NCBI RefSeq assembly: GCF_000568405.1
Contig: NZ_ARZY01000012.1
Location: 1-64,000 of the forward strand
From: Catenovulum agarivorans DS-2
Lineage (GTDB): Bacteria; Pseudomonadota; Gammaproteobacteria; Enterobacterales; Alteromonadaceae
Direction of reading: 5' to 3'
DNA: 64,000 nt
Notes under the pieces: model-generated
The model's database searches: none
Told to the model about the DNA's origin: nothing
What the model saw: only the letters and a program-made list of their open reading frames with translations
Program-made: the position numbers and the translations under genes
In this document: in pieces, positions 29,840 through 39,556 of the stretch
How the letters are laid out: the number at the start of each line of letters is the position of its first letter
Numbering within the stretch: the stretch's first letter is position 1

Positions 29840-32800
29840 GGATTTTTGTTTAACTAAAGTATAAATTGCCGGTAATACCAACAGAGCTAAAACAACTGCG
29901 CTGGTCATGCCACCAACCATGGGTGCGGCTATGCGACTCATCACCTCTGAGCCTGTACCAGTTCCATATAAAATAGGGATTAAGCCAATTACTATGGTCG
30001 CAACTGTCATCATGACAGGGCGAACACGTAAGCCAGCGCCTTGCATAACAGCTTGTTGGAATTGCTCAGCAGATATAGCGGCTGTATCTTGTTTTAACTG
30101 TGCAACAGCTTGATTTAAGTAAACAAGCATAATAACGCCGATTTCGACCGCCACCCCAGCAAGTGCGATAAAGCCAACCCCAACGGCGACAGAGAAGTTA
30201 AAACCTTCTAAATACAGCAGCCATAAGCCTCCTATCATAGCCATAGGTAAAGTACCTATTATCAATAATACATCTGTGACATTTCTGAAATTGAGATATA
30301 ACAAAACTAAGATAATGCCTAGGGTAAGCGGCAATACATAACTTAGTTTTTGTTGCGCACGCTGCATATACTCGTATTGGCCAGCCCAAGTTATCGAATA
30401 ACCAGCTGGTAATTTAAGTTGCTCGGCCAATACTTGCTGCGCATGGTTAACATAACTGCCAATATCTATATTTTCTATATCAATAAATGTCCAACCATTT
30501 ATACGAGCGTTTTCGCTTTTTATCCCAGGTGGGCCATCTTCAACTTTAATATCTGCAATATCAGATAAGATTAGTTGTTTGCCTTGCTCAGTGACAATTG
30601 GCATATTCGCCAATTGGTAAGGGGAATCGCGATAATCTTGTGGTAAACGCAAATTAATTGGATAACGCTCTTGTCCTTCTACGCTATAACTTAAGTTCAT
30701 CCCGCCAATTGCACTTGCAACAATTTGCTGCACATCTTGAATATTTAACCCATAACGCGCTGCATCTTGGCGGCGAATATCCAATTTTAAATATCGGCCA
30801 CCCGCTACTCGCTCAGAATATACAGATGCAGTGCCTGCAACAGGTTTTAGAATTTGCTCTATTTGCTGGCCAATTTGTTGTATTTGTTCAAGCTCAGGTC
30901 CAGCAACTTTAATCCCAACAGGGGTTTTAATACCCGTGGCCAACATATCTATACGAGTTTTAATTGGCATCACCCAAGCATTAGTTAAACCCGGTAATTT
31001 AACCACTTGATCAAGCTCTTTTATCAACTTATCCGTAGTCATTCCTGCTCGCCATTCGCTACGAGGTTTAAGCTGAATAAAGGTTTCTATCATAGTCAGT
31101 GGTGCAGGATCTGTTGCGGTTTCAGCCCGCCCAATTTTGCCAAATACGTTTTGCACTTCAGGAATGGTGCGAATAAGCTTGTCGGTTTGTTGTAAAACTT
31201 GCCTTGCTTTACCAATAGAGATGCCCGGATATGTAGTTGGCATATACATTAAATCACCTTCATCTAAAGGTGGCATAAACTCACTGCCAATTTTGTTGAT
31301 GGGATAAAAACCAACCACAGTTATCAGCAACGCTAACAGCAAAGTAGTTTTAGGATAAGTCACTACTTGTTTTAACACCGGCATATAGATGGCGATAAGC
31401 AAGCGGTTTAGTGGATTTTTCTTTTCTGGCAATATTTTACCGCGCACAAAATAACCCATTAACACAGGAATAAGGGTAATCGCCAAACCAGCGGCTGCAG
31501 CCATTGCATAGGTTTTGGTGTAAGCCAATGGCGCAAATAACCGGCCTTCTTGGGCTTCTAAAATAAACACTGGCAGAAAACTGACTGTGATTATCAATAA
31601 ACTAAAAAAGAGTGCAGGCCCTACTTCACTGGCTGATTGCGCAACAATTTGCCAGCGGTTTTGCTCTGTCAGCGGTGTTTTTTCCATATGTTTGTGCATA
31701 TTTTCAATCATAACAATAGCACCATCTGTCATTGCACCAATGGCAATCGCAATGCCACCTAACGACATGATGTTGGCGTTAATCCCCTGAAAATACATAA
31801 TGATAAAAGCGACTAAAATGCCAAGAGGCAAACTGACCACTGCGACAATAGACGAACGCAAATGAAATAAAAATACCGCACAGATAATGGCAACCACAGC
31901 CAGCTCTTCCATCAATTTGTGCCATAAATTATCCACTGCGTTATTGATAAGTTGCGATCTATCGTAAACAGGCACTATCTCCACTCCAGCGGGTAAGCTT
32001 TGTGCTAGCGCGGCAAGTTTGGCTTTTACCCCTTCAATGGTTTTTTGCGCGTTTTCGCCAAAACGCATCACTACAACACCGCCAACCACTTCACCTTCAC
32101 CATTTAGCTCAGCAATACCTCGGCGCATTTGTGGGCCAAACTGCACATTTGCCACATCTGCAATGGTTAACTGTTGGCCATTGCTGTTTATGCCTAATGG
32201 TATGGCTTTTAAATCACCAATTGATTGAATGTAACCTGTGGTGGTGACCATGTATTCGGCTTCAGCCATTTCAATAACCGAAGCGCCCGTTTCACCATTG
32301 CCACGTTTTATCGCCATTTGCACATGTTGTAGCGGTATGCCGTAATTGGCGAGTTTGATTGGATCTACTTCTACTTGGTACTGTTTCACCATGCCGCCAA
32401 TTGGCGCAACTTCGGCAACACCAGCAACTGTTTGTAATTCATATTTTAAGAACCAATCTTGAATTGAGCGCAATTCGGCTAAATCGTGTTGGCCAGTTTT
32501 ATCTTGCAAAGCATATAAATAAATCCAACCAACACCTGTGGCATCTGGCCCTAGTTGCGCTTTGGCACTGTCGGGTAAATTGGGCGCAACTTGGCTTAAA
32601 TATTCCAGCACTCGGCTGCGCGCCCAATATAAATCAGTGTCATCATCAAAAATGATGTATACGTACGAATCACCAAAAAATGAATACCCCCTAACTGTTT
32701 TTGCCCCAGGCACTGCTAAAAATGCCGAGGTTAACGGAAAGGTTATTTGGTCTTGCACTACTTGTGGCGACTGCCCCGGATAACTAGTTTTAACAATAAC

Positions 32801-32938
32801 CTGCACATCGGATAAATCTGGGATAGCATCAACTGGGGTATTTTTTAACGAGAATATCCCAGCACCAATAATGATAAAGGTACACAACAACACTAAAAAT
32901 CGATTGTGTACTGACCAATGGATAATTGCGCTAATCAT
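29825..32938 (-). CDS. CusA/CzcA-family heavy-metal RND efflux pump
   Basis: This is the inner-membrane, proton-driven component of a tripartite metal exporter. The 1037-residue protein has the RND layout of 12 membrane helices and two large periplasmic loops. The helix-4 segment GGIAIAIGAMTDGAIVMIEN is close to that of CusA, including the proton-relay acidic residues. That favours Cu(I)/Ag(I) over divalent metals, but I cannot align the Met relay fully. Its ATG overlaps the stop of the adaptor gene by one base (TAATG). Confidence 0.92.
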   Translation of the reverse strand: MISAIIHWSVHNRFLVLLCTFIIIGAGIFSLKNTPVDAIPDLSDVQVIVKTSYPGQSPQVVQDQITFPLTSAFLAVPGAKTVRGYSFFGDSYVYIIFDDDTDLYWARSRVLEYLSQVAPNLPDSAKAQLGPDATGVGWIYLYALQDKTGQHDLAELRSIQDWFLKYELQTVAGVAEVAPIGGMVKQYQVEVDPIKLANYGIPLQHVQMAIKRGNGETGASVIEMAEAEYMVTTTGYIQSIGDLKAIPLGINSNGQQLTIADVANVQFGPQMRRGIAELNGEGEVVGGVVVMRFGENAQKTIEGVKAKLAALAQSLPAGVEIVPVYDRSQLINNAVDNLWHKLMEELAVVAIICAVFLFHLRSSIVAVVSLPLGILVAFIIMYFQGINANIMSLGGIAIAIGAMTDGAIVMIENMHKHMEKTPLTEQNRWQIVAQSASEVGPALFFSLLIITVSFLPVFILEAQEGRLFAPLAYTKTYAMAAAAGLAITLIPVLMGYFVRGKILPEKKNPLNRLLIAIYMPVLKQVVTYPKTTLLLALLITVVGFYPINKIGSEFMPPLDEGDLMYMPTTYPGISIGKARQVLQQTDKLIRTIPEVQNVFGKIGRAETATDPAPLTMIETFIQLKPRSEWRAGMTTDKLIKELDQVVKLPGLTNAWVMPIKTRIDMLATGIKTPVGIKVAGPELEQIQQIGQQIEQILKPVAGTASVYSERVAGGRYLKLDIRRQDAARYGLNIQDVQQIVASAIGGMNLSYSVEGQERYPINLRLPQDYRDSPYQLANMPIVTEQGKQLILSDIADIKVEDGPPGIKSENARINGWTFIDIENIDIGSYVNHAQQVLAEQLKLPAGYSITWAGQYEYMQRAQQKLSYVLPLTLGIILVLLYLNFRNVTDVLLIIGTLPMAMIGGLWLLYLEGFNFSVAVGVGFIALAGVAVEIGVIMLVYLNQAVAQLKQDTAAISAEQFQQAVMQGAGLRVRPVMMTVATIVIGLIPILYGTGTGSEVMSRIAAPMVGGMTSAVVLALLVLPAIYTLVKQKSLTCV

Positions 32939-34482
32939 TAGTGGCCTCCATGCTGCATAATATCCATTTCCATCATACTGGTAATAACGAAATCATCGTG
33001 AATTTCAAAGGTAAAATGCACTGACATACCAGAGTTGAATTGGTGTAAATCTATCGAATCGGCAGCAATAAAATCCATAGTTGCTGGCGGTCTGTTCCAT
33101 TTTTCAATTGCATCGCGACTGATATTTAATATTCGGCTTTGAGCATCTATTGAGTTAATCACGCCCATAACAGTTGCCGATTGCACGGCTTGGTGAGCAA
33201 CCTGTTGTTCAGCTGGCATAGAGTGAGCCGAATGCTCATTTTCACTAGGCTGCATACGTAAAAAATCAGAGCTTTTGCTAGATTCAGAGTCCAATAAAAA
33301 CTGTGCAGAAGTAACAACCTTATCCCCTTCCATTACACCAGATAAGACTTCAACAAACTGATTTGATTGATGACCTAACTCTACTTCGACTGACTTAAAC
33401 TGACCTTTGGCTAATTCAAGCACAACACGATTTTGTTTACCGGTTTGAATAACCGCTTGTAACGGCACTAATATTTGCGCTTGTTCACTCTTTATTTGAG
33501 CTGCTACCCTGCCATACATGCCTGCTTTTAATTGATGTTTAGCATTATCCAATATAATACGCGCGCGAACTAAACGCGTTTTTTCATCCACCTGCGGGTA
33601 AATATAATCAACAAGCCCACTAAATTGCTGCTGTGGCAGTGCATCAGCTACAAAGTTAATGGCTAGATTATTTTTAACCAATGGACTCTGCTTCGCTGAA
33701 AATTGCGCTTCTACCCATACCTTATCTAAGGTCGCTATGCTCATGATGGTGGTACCCGGCTGGACATAAAAACCTTCGCGAATCGGCAGTTGATTTACCA
33801 CACCGGTTTGCGGCGCACTAAAGGTAATATAAGCTTGCACAGCTTGAGTGTTATTCAGCTTTTCGATGAGTTCTTTTGGCAATTGCAATGCAAGCAAACG
33901 CTCTTTAGCAGCTTTTATTAATGGGTTTTGCCCACGTTTTAACGCAATTAAATATTCTTCTTGGGCATTAACCAATTGCGGCGAATACAAAGTATAAAGC
34001 GGCTGACCTTTTTCAACTGGTTCACCTTGTGCTTTAACATAAAGTTTATCTAACCAACCTTCTACTCTGGGGTGCACATGCACAATTGAATTTTGGTCAT
34101 ATTCCACCACAGCGGATGCAGTAATGGGTAAAGTTAAAACATCCAACTTAGCTTGGGTGGTTTTAACCGCTAAATTATTCACCACTTCGGGCGAGATACT
34201 CACAACCCCTTCGCCAAATTGGTTGTTGGCGTTTTCTTCATATACTGGGACTAAATCCATCCCCATAGGTGATTTACCCGGTTTGTCACGGCGATAATTT
34301 GCATCCATTGGCGCAACCCAATACAAAGGCTTTTTTTCAGTGCTTGTTTCAGCATTTGAGGTTGGTGCCATATCTGAATGTGACTCAGATGTAGTTTGCA
34401 TAACAATAGAAGCAAGCAAAAATGCAGCAAGCCCACCTAAAGTGAGGCCAAATAAAAACGGTCGAGAAAAGATGCTAGCCAT
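32938..34482 (-). CDS. CusB-like periplasmic adaptor with fused CusF-like domain
   Basis: The 514-residue membrane fusion protein links the RND pump to the outer-membrane channel. After an N-terminal membrane anchor comes a heavy-metal-binding domain (YWVAPMDANYRRDKPGKS then PMGMDLVPVY), the barrel-sandwich and beta-barrel region (about 120-390), a His/Met-containing linker, and a C-terminal CusF-like domain (about 435-510) with WNRPPATMDF, resembling the Trp/Met copper site of CusF. Two TAATG overlaps couple it to its neighbours. Confidence 0.92.
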   Translation of the reverse strand: MASIFSRPFLFGLTLGGLAAFLLASIVMQTTSESHSDMAPTSNAETSTEKKPLYWVAPMDANYRRDKPGKSPMGMDLVPVYEENANNQFGEGVVSISPEVVNNLAVKTTQAKLDVLTLPITASAVVEYDQNSIVHVHPRVEGWLDKLYVKAQGEPVEKGQPLYTLYSPQLVNAQEEYLIALKRGQNPLIKAAKERLLALQLPKELIEKLNNTQAVQAYITFSAPQTGVVNQLPIREGFYVQPGTTIMSIATLDKVWVEAQFSAKQSPLVKNNLAINFVADALPQQQFSGLVDYIYPQVDEKTRLVRARIILDNAKHQLKAGMYGRVAAQIKSEQAQILVPLQAVIQTGKQNRVVLELAKGQFKSVEVELGHQSNQFVEVLSGVMEGDKVVTSAQFLLDSESSKSSDFLRMQPSENEHSAHSMPAEQQVAHQAVQSATVMGVINSIDAQSRILNISRDAIEKWNRPPATMDFIAADSIDLHQFNSGMSVHFTFEIHDDFVITSMMEMDIMQHGGH

Positions 34483-35819
34483 TAGTTAGCCTCCTGAATT
34501 GATAATACTGGGAAGAAATAATTAAGCTGGACAATTTGTTGCAGCTTTTGGGTGTGTAATTGCAAGCTTTGGATATGCGTATTGAGTTCGCCAATACGAG
34601 CGCGCACTACTTCAGCAAAGTCACCATCATCATTTGTATATGCGGTAATGGCGGCTTGTGCTTGCTGTTTGCTTTGGTCGAGTAAGGTATCTTGATAGAG
34701 CTGATGGCGCTGCTGTAATAGCAAATAAGATTCAGCTGCTGCTAATGCTTGTCCATACATAGTTTGTAACAAGAATTGCTTATCGGTTTTTACCGCTTCA
34801 GCTTTAGCTATGGCGGCTTTGTTGTTTTGATCTTGTTTATTGCTAGCAAAAATTGGCCAATCAAAACTCACGCCCACTGAAACAAAGTCCGCTCTATCCA
34901 TTTGTGCACCATCGGCACGGTAAGCATAACTCGCATTCACCATCCACTGCGGTTTATACGCTTGTTCGCTTAATTGCACATCCAATGCGCGGCTTTTAAA
35001 TTGATTATCCAATAGTTGTACTTGCGGATGCTGCATCAATTTTTTAATCACTGACATTTGCTGAAAACGCCAATTTGTGCTCATGTCAGGTTGGTTTAAC
35101 ACAATTTCAGCTGCTGTAGTATCAAGCTGATAGCTAAAAATATCTGGCAGCCATTGAGCTAATTGCGCCTGTATATTTTGTTGTTTTTGTTGCTGCAATA
35201 AACGTTTTTCATGCAACTGTGATAACTCTAATTCAGCGCGAATAATGTCTTGTTGACGGGTTTGCCCTATTGCACTGGCATAACGCGCTTTGGCTAATTC
35301 AACCATTTGTTCAAACAACACTTGGTCTTGGTTAATGCGCTGTTCAATTTGTTGTGCCAGTGCGTATTCAAGCCAAAGTAAACTGATTTGCTGGGTAAGT
35401 TGTAGCTGGCGGAGCTGGCGCTGAATTGGGTGCAGTGCAGCAACATTTTGCCACTGCTGTTGCTGAATTTGTTGTGAGTCGCCACGTGGCAACATTTGGC
35501 TAACGCCAAACTTAACTTGAGTCATGCCCTCTTGATTAAGTGACAAACTATCAATTGGCACATTCGCTAAAGCAATCGAAAAATTTGGGTCGGCCCAATT
35601 ATCCACCGCAACACTTTGTGCATTAGCGGCCTGCTCTGACAATTGATTACTCTTAAGCCATAAGTCTTGTTTGACCGCTTTGGTAATTAAAGCGTCTAAT
35701 GACAATTTATGTTGATGAATAGAAGTGAGATTCGTTTGATTTGCATCAGCCGTCGGCACACTTGCAAGAACCGATAAGCACAGTAATAAAACGGGATAAA
35801 TAAATAACTTGTTAACCAT
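34482..35819 (-). CDS. TolC-like outer-membrane efflux protein of the metal pump
   Basis: I start at ATG 35819, which begins directly with a signal peptide (MVNKLFIYPVLLLCLSVLAS); a TTG at 35855 is upstream. The 445-residue protein is largely helical, Gln-rich and of the CusC/CzcC outer-membrane factor type, with two repeats of long coiled-coil helices. It is the first gene of the pump operon and should complete the export path through the outer membrane. Confidence 0.88.
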   Translation of the reverse strand: MVNKLFIYPVLLLCLSVLASVPTADANQTNLTSIHQHKLSLDALITKAVKQDLWLKSNQLSEQAANAQSVAVDNWADPNFSIALANVPIDSLSLNQEGMTQVKFGVSQMLPRGDSQQIQQQQWQNVAALHPIQRQLRQLQLTQQISLLWLEYALAQQIEQRINQDQVLFEQMVELAKARYASAIGQTRQQDIIRAELELSQLHEKRLLQQQKQQNIQAQLAQWLPDIFSYQLDTTAAEIVLNQPDMSTNWRFQQMSVIKKLMQHPQVQLLDNQFKSRALDVQLSEQAYKPQWMVNASYAYRADGAQMDRADFVSVGVSFDWPIFASNKQDQNNKAAIAKAEAVKTDKQFLLQTMYGQALAAAESYLLLQQRHQLYQDTLLDQSKQQAQAAITAYTNDDGDFAEVVRARIGELNTHIQSLQLHTQKLQQIVQLNYFFPVLSIQEAN

Positions 35820-35904
35820 TTGAAAAATCGCATATTTAAATAACACATAGCACAAACATCATTTAGTTAGATAAATAAAATGCTTGGCAGTTAAAGTAAA
35901 TTTT

Positions 35905-35918
35905 GGATAGATCTATCC
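35905..35918. promoter_or_regulatory. 14-bp perfect palindrome upstream of the metal efflux operon
   Basis: GGATAGATCTATCC lies between the His/Met-rich protein gene and the TolC-like gene, 86 bp before its start. It may be an operator or a weak intergenic stem. No MerR-type promoter is seen here. Confidence 0.35.
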
Positions 35919-35925
35919 TAGGCTA

Positions 35926-36372
35926 TTAAGTTATCGGTGGGCGATATAAACTAGCTGAAGGTTGTGAAATAAAGTGGTTAATAGAGTTAGTAATTTTATT
36001 GGGCATGGCCACTAGCTGGCTGATTGCTAATTCATTTAAGACAATACCAGTGTTGTGACAAATCTGGTGAGGGCATTGGCATTCAGCTTTAGCCGTTTTA
36101 CAGCAGTCATGAGCACTACTATCCATACCTTGGTGTGCATCTTTCATCATCTGCATATCATGCCCAGCATGTATTGTATGGCCATGGCCTTGATATTCTG
36201 AAACTTGATGTTTAGAGTACGGTATTGATTTAGTCGGTGTATCCGCGGTTAAACTGGATGACATATGCATTTGGCAGTTTTGCATATCAACAGCTGCGGC
36301 TTGGCCTACCAACATAGTTAGTAAAGCAAAACAAGCCAGTAGTTTTGATTTTAAATTAGCCAATTGCAGCAT
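35926..36372 (-). CDS. Periplasmic His/Met/Cys-rich protein of the copper locus
   Basis: The 148-residue protein has a signal peptide (KLLACFALLTMLVGQAAA, cleavage near residue 27). The mature part is crowded with metal ligands: QNCQMHMSSS, HGHTIHAGHDMQMMKDAHQG, HDCCKTAKAECQCPHQICH. It ends SASLYRPPIT, a tail I recall in small exported proteins upstream of Cus-like operons in marine gammaproteobacteria. A periplasmic copper or silver buffer or chaperone is likely. It is the first gene ahead of the efflux operon on the same strand. Confidence 0.8.
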   Translation of the reverse strand: MLQLANLKSKLLACFALLTMLVGQAAAVDMQNCQMHMSSSLTADTPTKSIPYSKHQVSEYQGHGHTIHAGHDMQMMKDAHQGMDSSAHDCCKTAKAECQCPHQICHNTGIVLNELAISQLVAMPNKITNSINHFISQPSASLYRPPIT

Positions 36373-36436
36373 ACTCTTGTTTAAGTCCCATATGGAAGTT
36401 AGTTCACCTGAGGTTTAGGCATATTAAGTCTAGCGC

Positions 36437-37639
36437 TTATTCTACTGATTTTAAAGTCGCTAACTGGCTTTTAAGCTGTTTCGCCGCCATCGCATAACCA
36501 CCTCTAGTGGTATCTAAAAAATGTACATGGTCATGATTATAATCATTCACCATACAAGTAATTAGTGCACTCGGTGCCGAGTGAATGCCATAAGCCAACA
36601 AACCACTTTGCTGCAATTGCTTAAGCTTATTTTCTAGCTGTACCCTTTGTTCTTCGTTGCCAGAAATTACCATGCGCAACATATCGTCAAACTTTTGAAA
36701 ATCAGTATTTTCGACTAAACGTTGTTTGTAACCCCCCCACTCTGTTGCATCAGTTTTAACTTTATTTTTCATCAAATAATTGCCAACATGCCTGAGCAGT
36801 TTTAATTTAGCTATGTATTTATATTTTGTTAATTTGCCAACAAAACCACTACGAATTTTTGCTTCGTTTTGTAAATCAGCCACTTTGGACGACAACGACA
36901 TTTGCTTTGGGGTAATTGGATGATATGCCAGTTCATCACCATAACAGCCATTAATTGCCATTAATACAATTTGATAAATTTGGTCAGAAGAGAATTGTTC
37001 ATTGGGTAGTGCTTGAACCAATAATGCAATATGCTCTTTCGAACGGCTCGGAATTTCGTTCCAGCGGCATTCAAACCCTTCAAACAGGTCATTATTGTCC
37101 AAAGAATCCGATTCAACTGGCTCAATTAAATACTGAGAGTTCGCTTGTTTAATTAGGCTATCTGCCGCTGACAATCCATTCCCATCAAACATAGCCTGCG
37201 AAAAATGATCTTTAGGTTGAAACTTAGCAACACGGATATCTTTACCCAGCTGACGAATATCTGATACCGGAACAACCCCGGCCCTGATTTCTAATGAAAA
37301 TTGCTGTTTTGCGAGTATCACTGTTGCTTGCAAAGCTTGTTTAACTTGCTGTAGCACCGAGCTAGGCACACAAACGCTAGCACCGTCACCGCCAAAAATA
37401 TAAGGTACTTTCAATGGTTTAATGCTGTTCATAATCGCAACAATAGATGCAACACCAAGAGCATTCACTTGGCGGTATCGCCCGTCTTGAATAGCTTGAG
37501 TTGAATTTACCACATCGGTAATAACAACAAACCAATCATTCGGAACAGGCTGATAATGTTGTGGTTCGGCAAATTCGCTAAATAAATTGAACTGGTCTAA
37601 CTCTTGATAAAACAAGTCATTTTGCATGGATAAGTTCAC
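36437..37639 (-). CDS. DUF3095 protein related to class III nucleotidyl cyclases
   Basis: The 400-residue soluble protein has the class III cyclase-like motifs WFVVITDVVNSTQAI (metal-binding Asp region) and IFGGDGASVCVP in its first 130 residues, which fits the DUF3095 family. The C-terminal half (about 215-400) is family specific and unassigned. Whether it makes a cyclic nucleotide is not known to me. No partner gene is obvious; the copper-locus protein downstream is 64 nt away. Confidence 0.75.
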   Translation of the reverse strand: MNLSMQNDLFYQELDQFNLFSEFAEPQHYQPVPNDWFVVITDVVNSTQAIQDGRYRQVNALGVASIVAIMNSIKPLKVPYIFGGDGASVCVPSSVLQQVKQALQATVILAKQQFSLEIRAGVVPVSDIRQLGKDIRVAKFQPKDHFSQAMFDGNGLSAADSLIKQANSQYLIEPVESDSLDNNDLFEGFECRWNEIPSRSKEHIALLVQALPNEQFSSDQIYQIVLMAINGCYGDELAYHPITPKQMSLSSKVADLQNEAKIRSGFVGKLTKYKYIAKLKLLRHVGNYLMKNKVKTDATEWGGYKQRLVENTDFQKFDDMLRMVISGNEEQRVQLENKLKQLQQSGLLAYGIHSAPSALITCMVNDYNHDHVHFLDTTRGGYAMAAKQLKSQLATLKSVE

Positions 37640-37653
37640 TTATACATCAGAGA

Positions 37654-37689
37654 CTTGCACCATACAAAATATAACCAGTATGATGCAAG
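37654..37689. other. Inverted repeat upstream of the DUF3095 gene
   Basis: CTTGCACCATAC and GTATGATGCAAG form a 12-bp stem with one mismatch and a 12-nt loop, 15 nt before the DUF3095 start and 28 nt after the lipoprotein stop. There is no T run, so an operator or attenuator is as likely as a terminator. Confidence 0.5.
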
Positions 37690-37716
37690 CAAATAAACTT
37701 TATCCTAAATAAATTT

Positions 37717-38496
37717 TTATTGAACGTCGGCTCGCACATCAATCGACTGATTACGATTACGATATTGAATTTGAATAACCGCAGTGAGATCAGCGTTTAA
37801 ATACAGATTAATGACATCTGCGTCATCATCTGCCCCATAACTGAGCTGCACTCTAGGTTCATCTTGGATAAAAGTTCGATCTGAAATATTTTGAATATCG
37901 TCTTCAGTAAAGGCGACGTCTGTATCAAAATCAATCGTTAAATCGGTGCCTATGCTAACTGTGCCCCTAGAATGTGTGCCAGAACTGGCCGTGACATTAT
38001 AACTACCCGCGTACTTAACCACTAAGTCTGCATTGGGTATATCAGACCCTGGCTCAACATAATGGGTAAACTGGCCCAAAAAACTACCTGCAGAGCCGCT
38101 AACATTAATTTCATGAATACCACTACCAGTGAGCGAAACGGCGTAGTTGAAGCCATTAGTTTCGTCCATCCAAACATATTCACTGCCAATCATTTCAACT
38201 TTGTCTAGTTGCAATTCATCACCATCATCAGCTTCAGGGTTCGTATCAATAAACAAGGTACCTGAGCTCGAAAAGGTAAAATCAGCAAGTTGGTCTAAGT
38301 TATAGGGCGCACCCGCGTTCGCATGGGTAAATTGCATGTTTGCCTCTACACCCATAACTTCAGAGGGTAAAGTAACAATAGGATCACCACCAGAGTCATC
38401 ATCCATATCATCGTCGCCGTCAGATGATATATCTAACTTACAGGCAGAAAGTAACACAATCGAAGAGAGTAAAATTGCTTGAGAATATTTAAACAT
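37717..38496 (-). CDS. Predicted lipoprotein of unknown function
   Basis: The 259-residue protein has a lipoprotein signal (ILLSSIVLLSAC, lipidated Cys19) followed by an Asp-rich linker (SSDGDDDMDDDSGGD). The rest is beta-rich with acidic patches (NPEADDGDELQLD, ADDDADVINLYLNAD), possibly calcium binding. The residue after Cys is Lys, not Asp, so outer-membrane sorting is expected. I do not recognise the family. Confidence 0.75.
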   Translation of the reverse strand: MFKYSQAILLSSIVLLSACKLDISSDGDDDMDDDSGGDPIVTLPSEVMGVEANMQFTHANAGAPYNLDQLADFTFSSSGTLFIDTNPEADDGDELQLDKVEMIGSEYVWMDETNGFNYAVSLTGSGIHEINVSGSAGSFLGQFTHYVEPGSDIPNADLVVKYAGSYNVTASSGTHSRGTVSIGTDLTIDFDTDVAFTEDDIQNISDRTFIQDEPRVQLSYGADDDADVINLYLNADLTAVIQIQYRNRNQSIDVRADVQ

Positions 38497-38670
38497 AGCC
38501 CTTAATCCTTTTTGTATCGAATGGACCGCTCACTCATTCATTGTTAGTTTAAATAGTTTGGTTTATGTCTAAAAATTTTTCCAGTTTTATTGCTAAACCA
38601 GTTGAACTTTGATGTTGTAGTTAAAAGCTTTACAATAAAAACCAAGGTTAATTATTTAAAGGACGCTGTT

Positions 38671-39525
38671 TTGCCAACAAACTCAATTTGGGACGCACAA
38701 TTTGTATATTCAACAGCTTGCAAGCTGGCGAATATCGCAGTTGCCGAGCAACAAAAACTCACCACAGAAATTAAACCAGACAATTCGATTGTTACTCAAG
38801 CTGACAAACTTGTAGAAGACACAGCAATTGCGGCTTTGGCAAACCCAGACAATGATACTTACGTAATTGGCGAAGAAACCATTAAAGAGCTTAGTCAAGC
38901 TCAATTAGACCAAGCACTGGCAGGCAGCTGCTACATTATCGACCCAATAGACGGTACAGTGCCGTATGCTTCTTTAACACCTTTATGGGGTATATCCATT
39001 GGTTTTGCTGACAAAGGCGAGTTGGCCGAAGGCTGTATCATATTGCCGGGCACGTTTGAAGCCATTATCACTCACCAAGGTAAGGTATTGTACGGAAAAG
39101 GCGTTGGTGAACTGCCTAAATTTGAACAATTGGTTGAATTGTCTCCAGAGCTTAAGAATAACTGCGACCACCCATCACGTGTATTGGTTATTAACCAATT
39201 AATCGCAAAAACAAAACAAGTAGAAGGGTTAACCCGTGGGGTTACAACATACTACAGTATTGTTTTTCCTTACGTTTATTTGGCACAAGGTCGAATGGCA
39301 GGAATTTGTGCAGGATTAAATATTTGGGATGCTGCAGCTGGCAGTGCAATTTTGCGTAATTTAGGGTTTTACCAAAGTTTTATCGATGGAACGCCACTGA
39401 GCTTTAATATAACCCAAGACTATGACTTTTCTAAATTCAAGCAAGGCCAAGCGCGCTCAAGGCAAATGATGATTGCCTCTAAAGACCAACAGTTTAGCCA
39501 AGCGCTTGTTACATGTATTAAATAA
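38671..39525 (+). CDS. Inositol monophosphatase-family protein
   Basis: I choose the TTG at 38671 because AAAGGA lies seven bases upstream, giving 284 residues; a more upstream TTG at 38590 has no ribosome site. The three metal-site motifs of the IMPase/FIG superfamily are present: IGEETIKE, YIIDPIDGTVPY (usually DPIDGT-N) and WDAAAGSAILRN. It should be a Mg-dependent, Li-sensitive phosphomonoesterase for an inositol, histidinol or similar phosphate. The substrate cannot be assigned. It stands alone. Confidence 0.85.
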   Translation: MPTNSIWDAQFVYSTACKLANIAVAEQQKLTTEIKPDNSIVTQADKLVEDTAIAALANPDNDTYVIGEETIKELSQAQLDQALAGSCYIIDPIDGTVPYASLTPLWGISIGFADKGELAEGCIILPGTFEAIITHQGKVLYGKGVGELPKFEQLVELSPELKNNCDHPSRVLVINQLIAKTKQVEGLTRGVTTYYSIVFPYVYLAQGRMAGICAGLNIWDAAAGSAILRNLGFYQSFIDGTPLSFNITQDYDFSKFKQGQARSRQMMIASKDQQFSQALVTCIK

Positions 39526-39556
39526 ATACCTGCTGCGGCCTAATATTCTAATGCGA

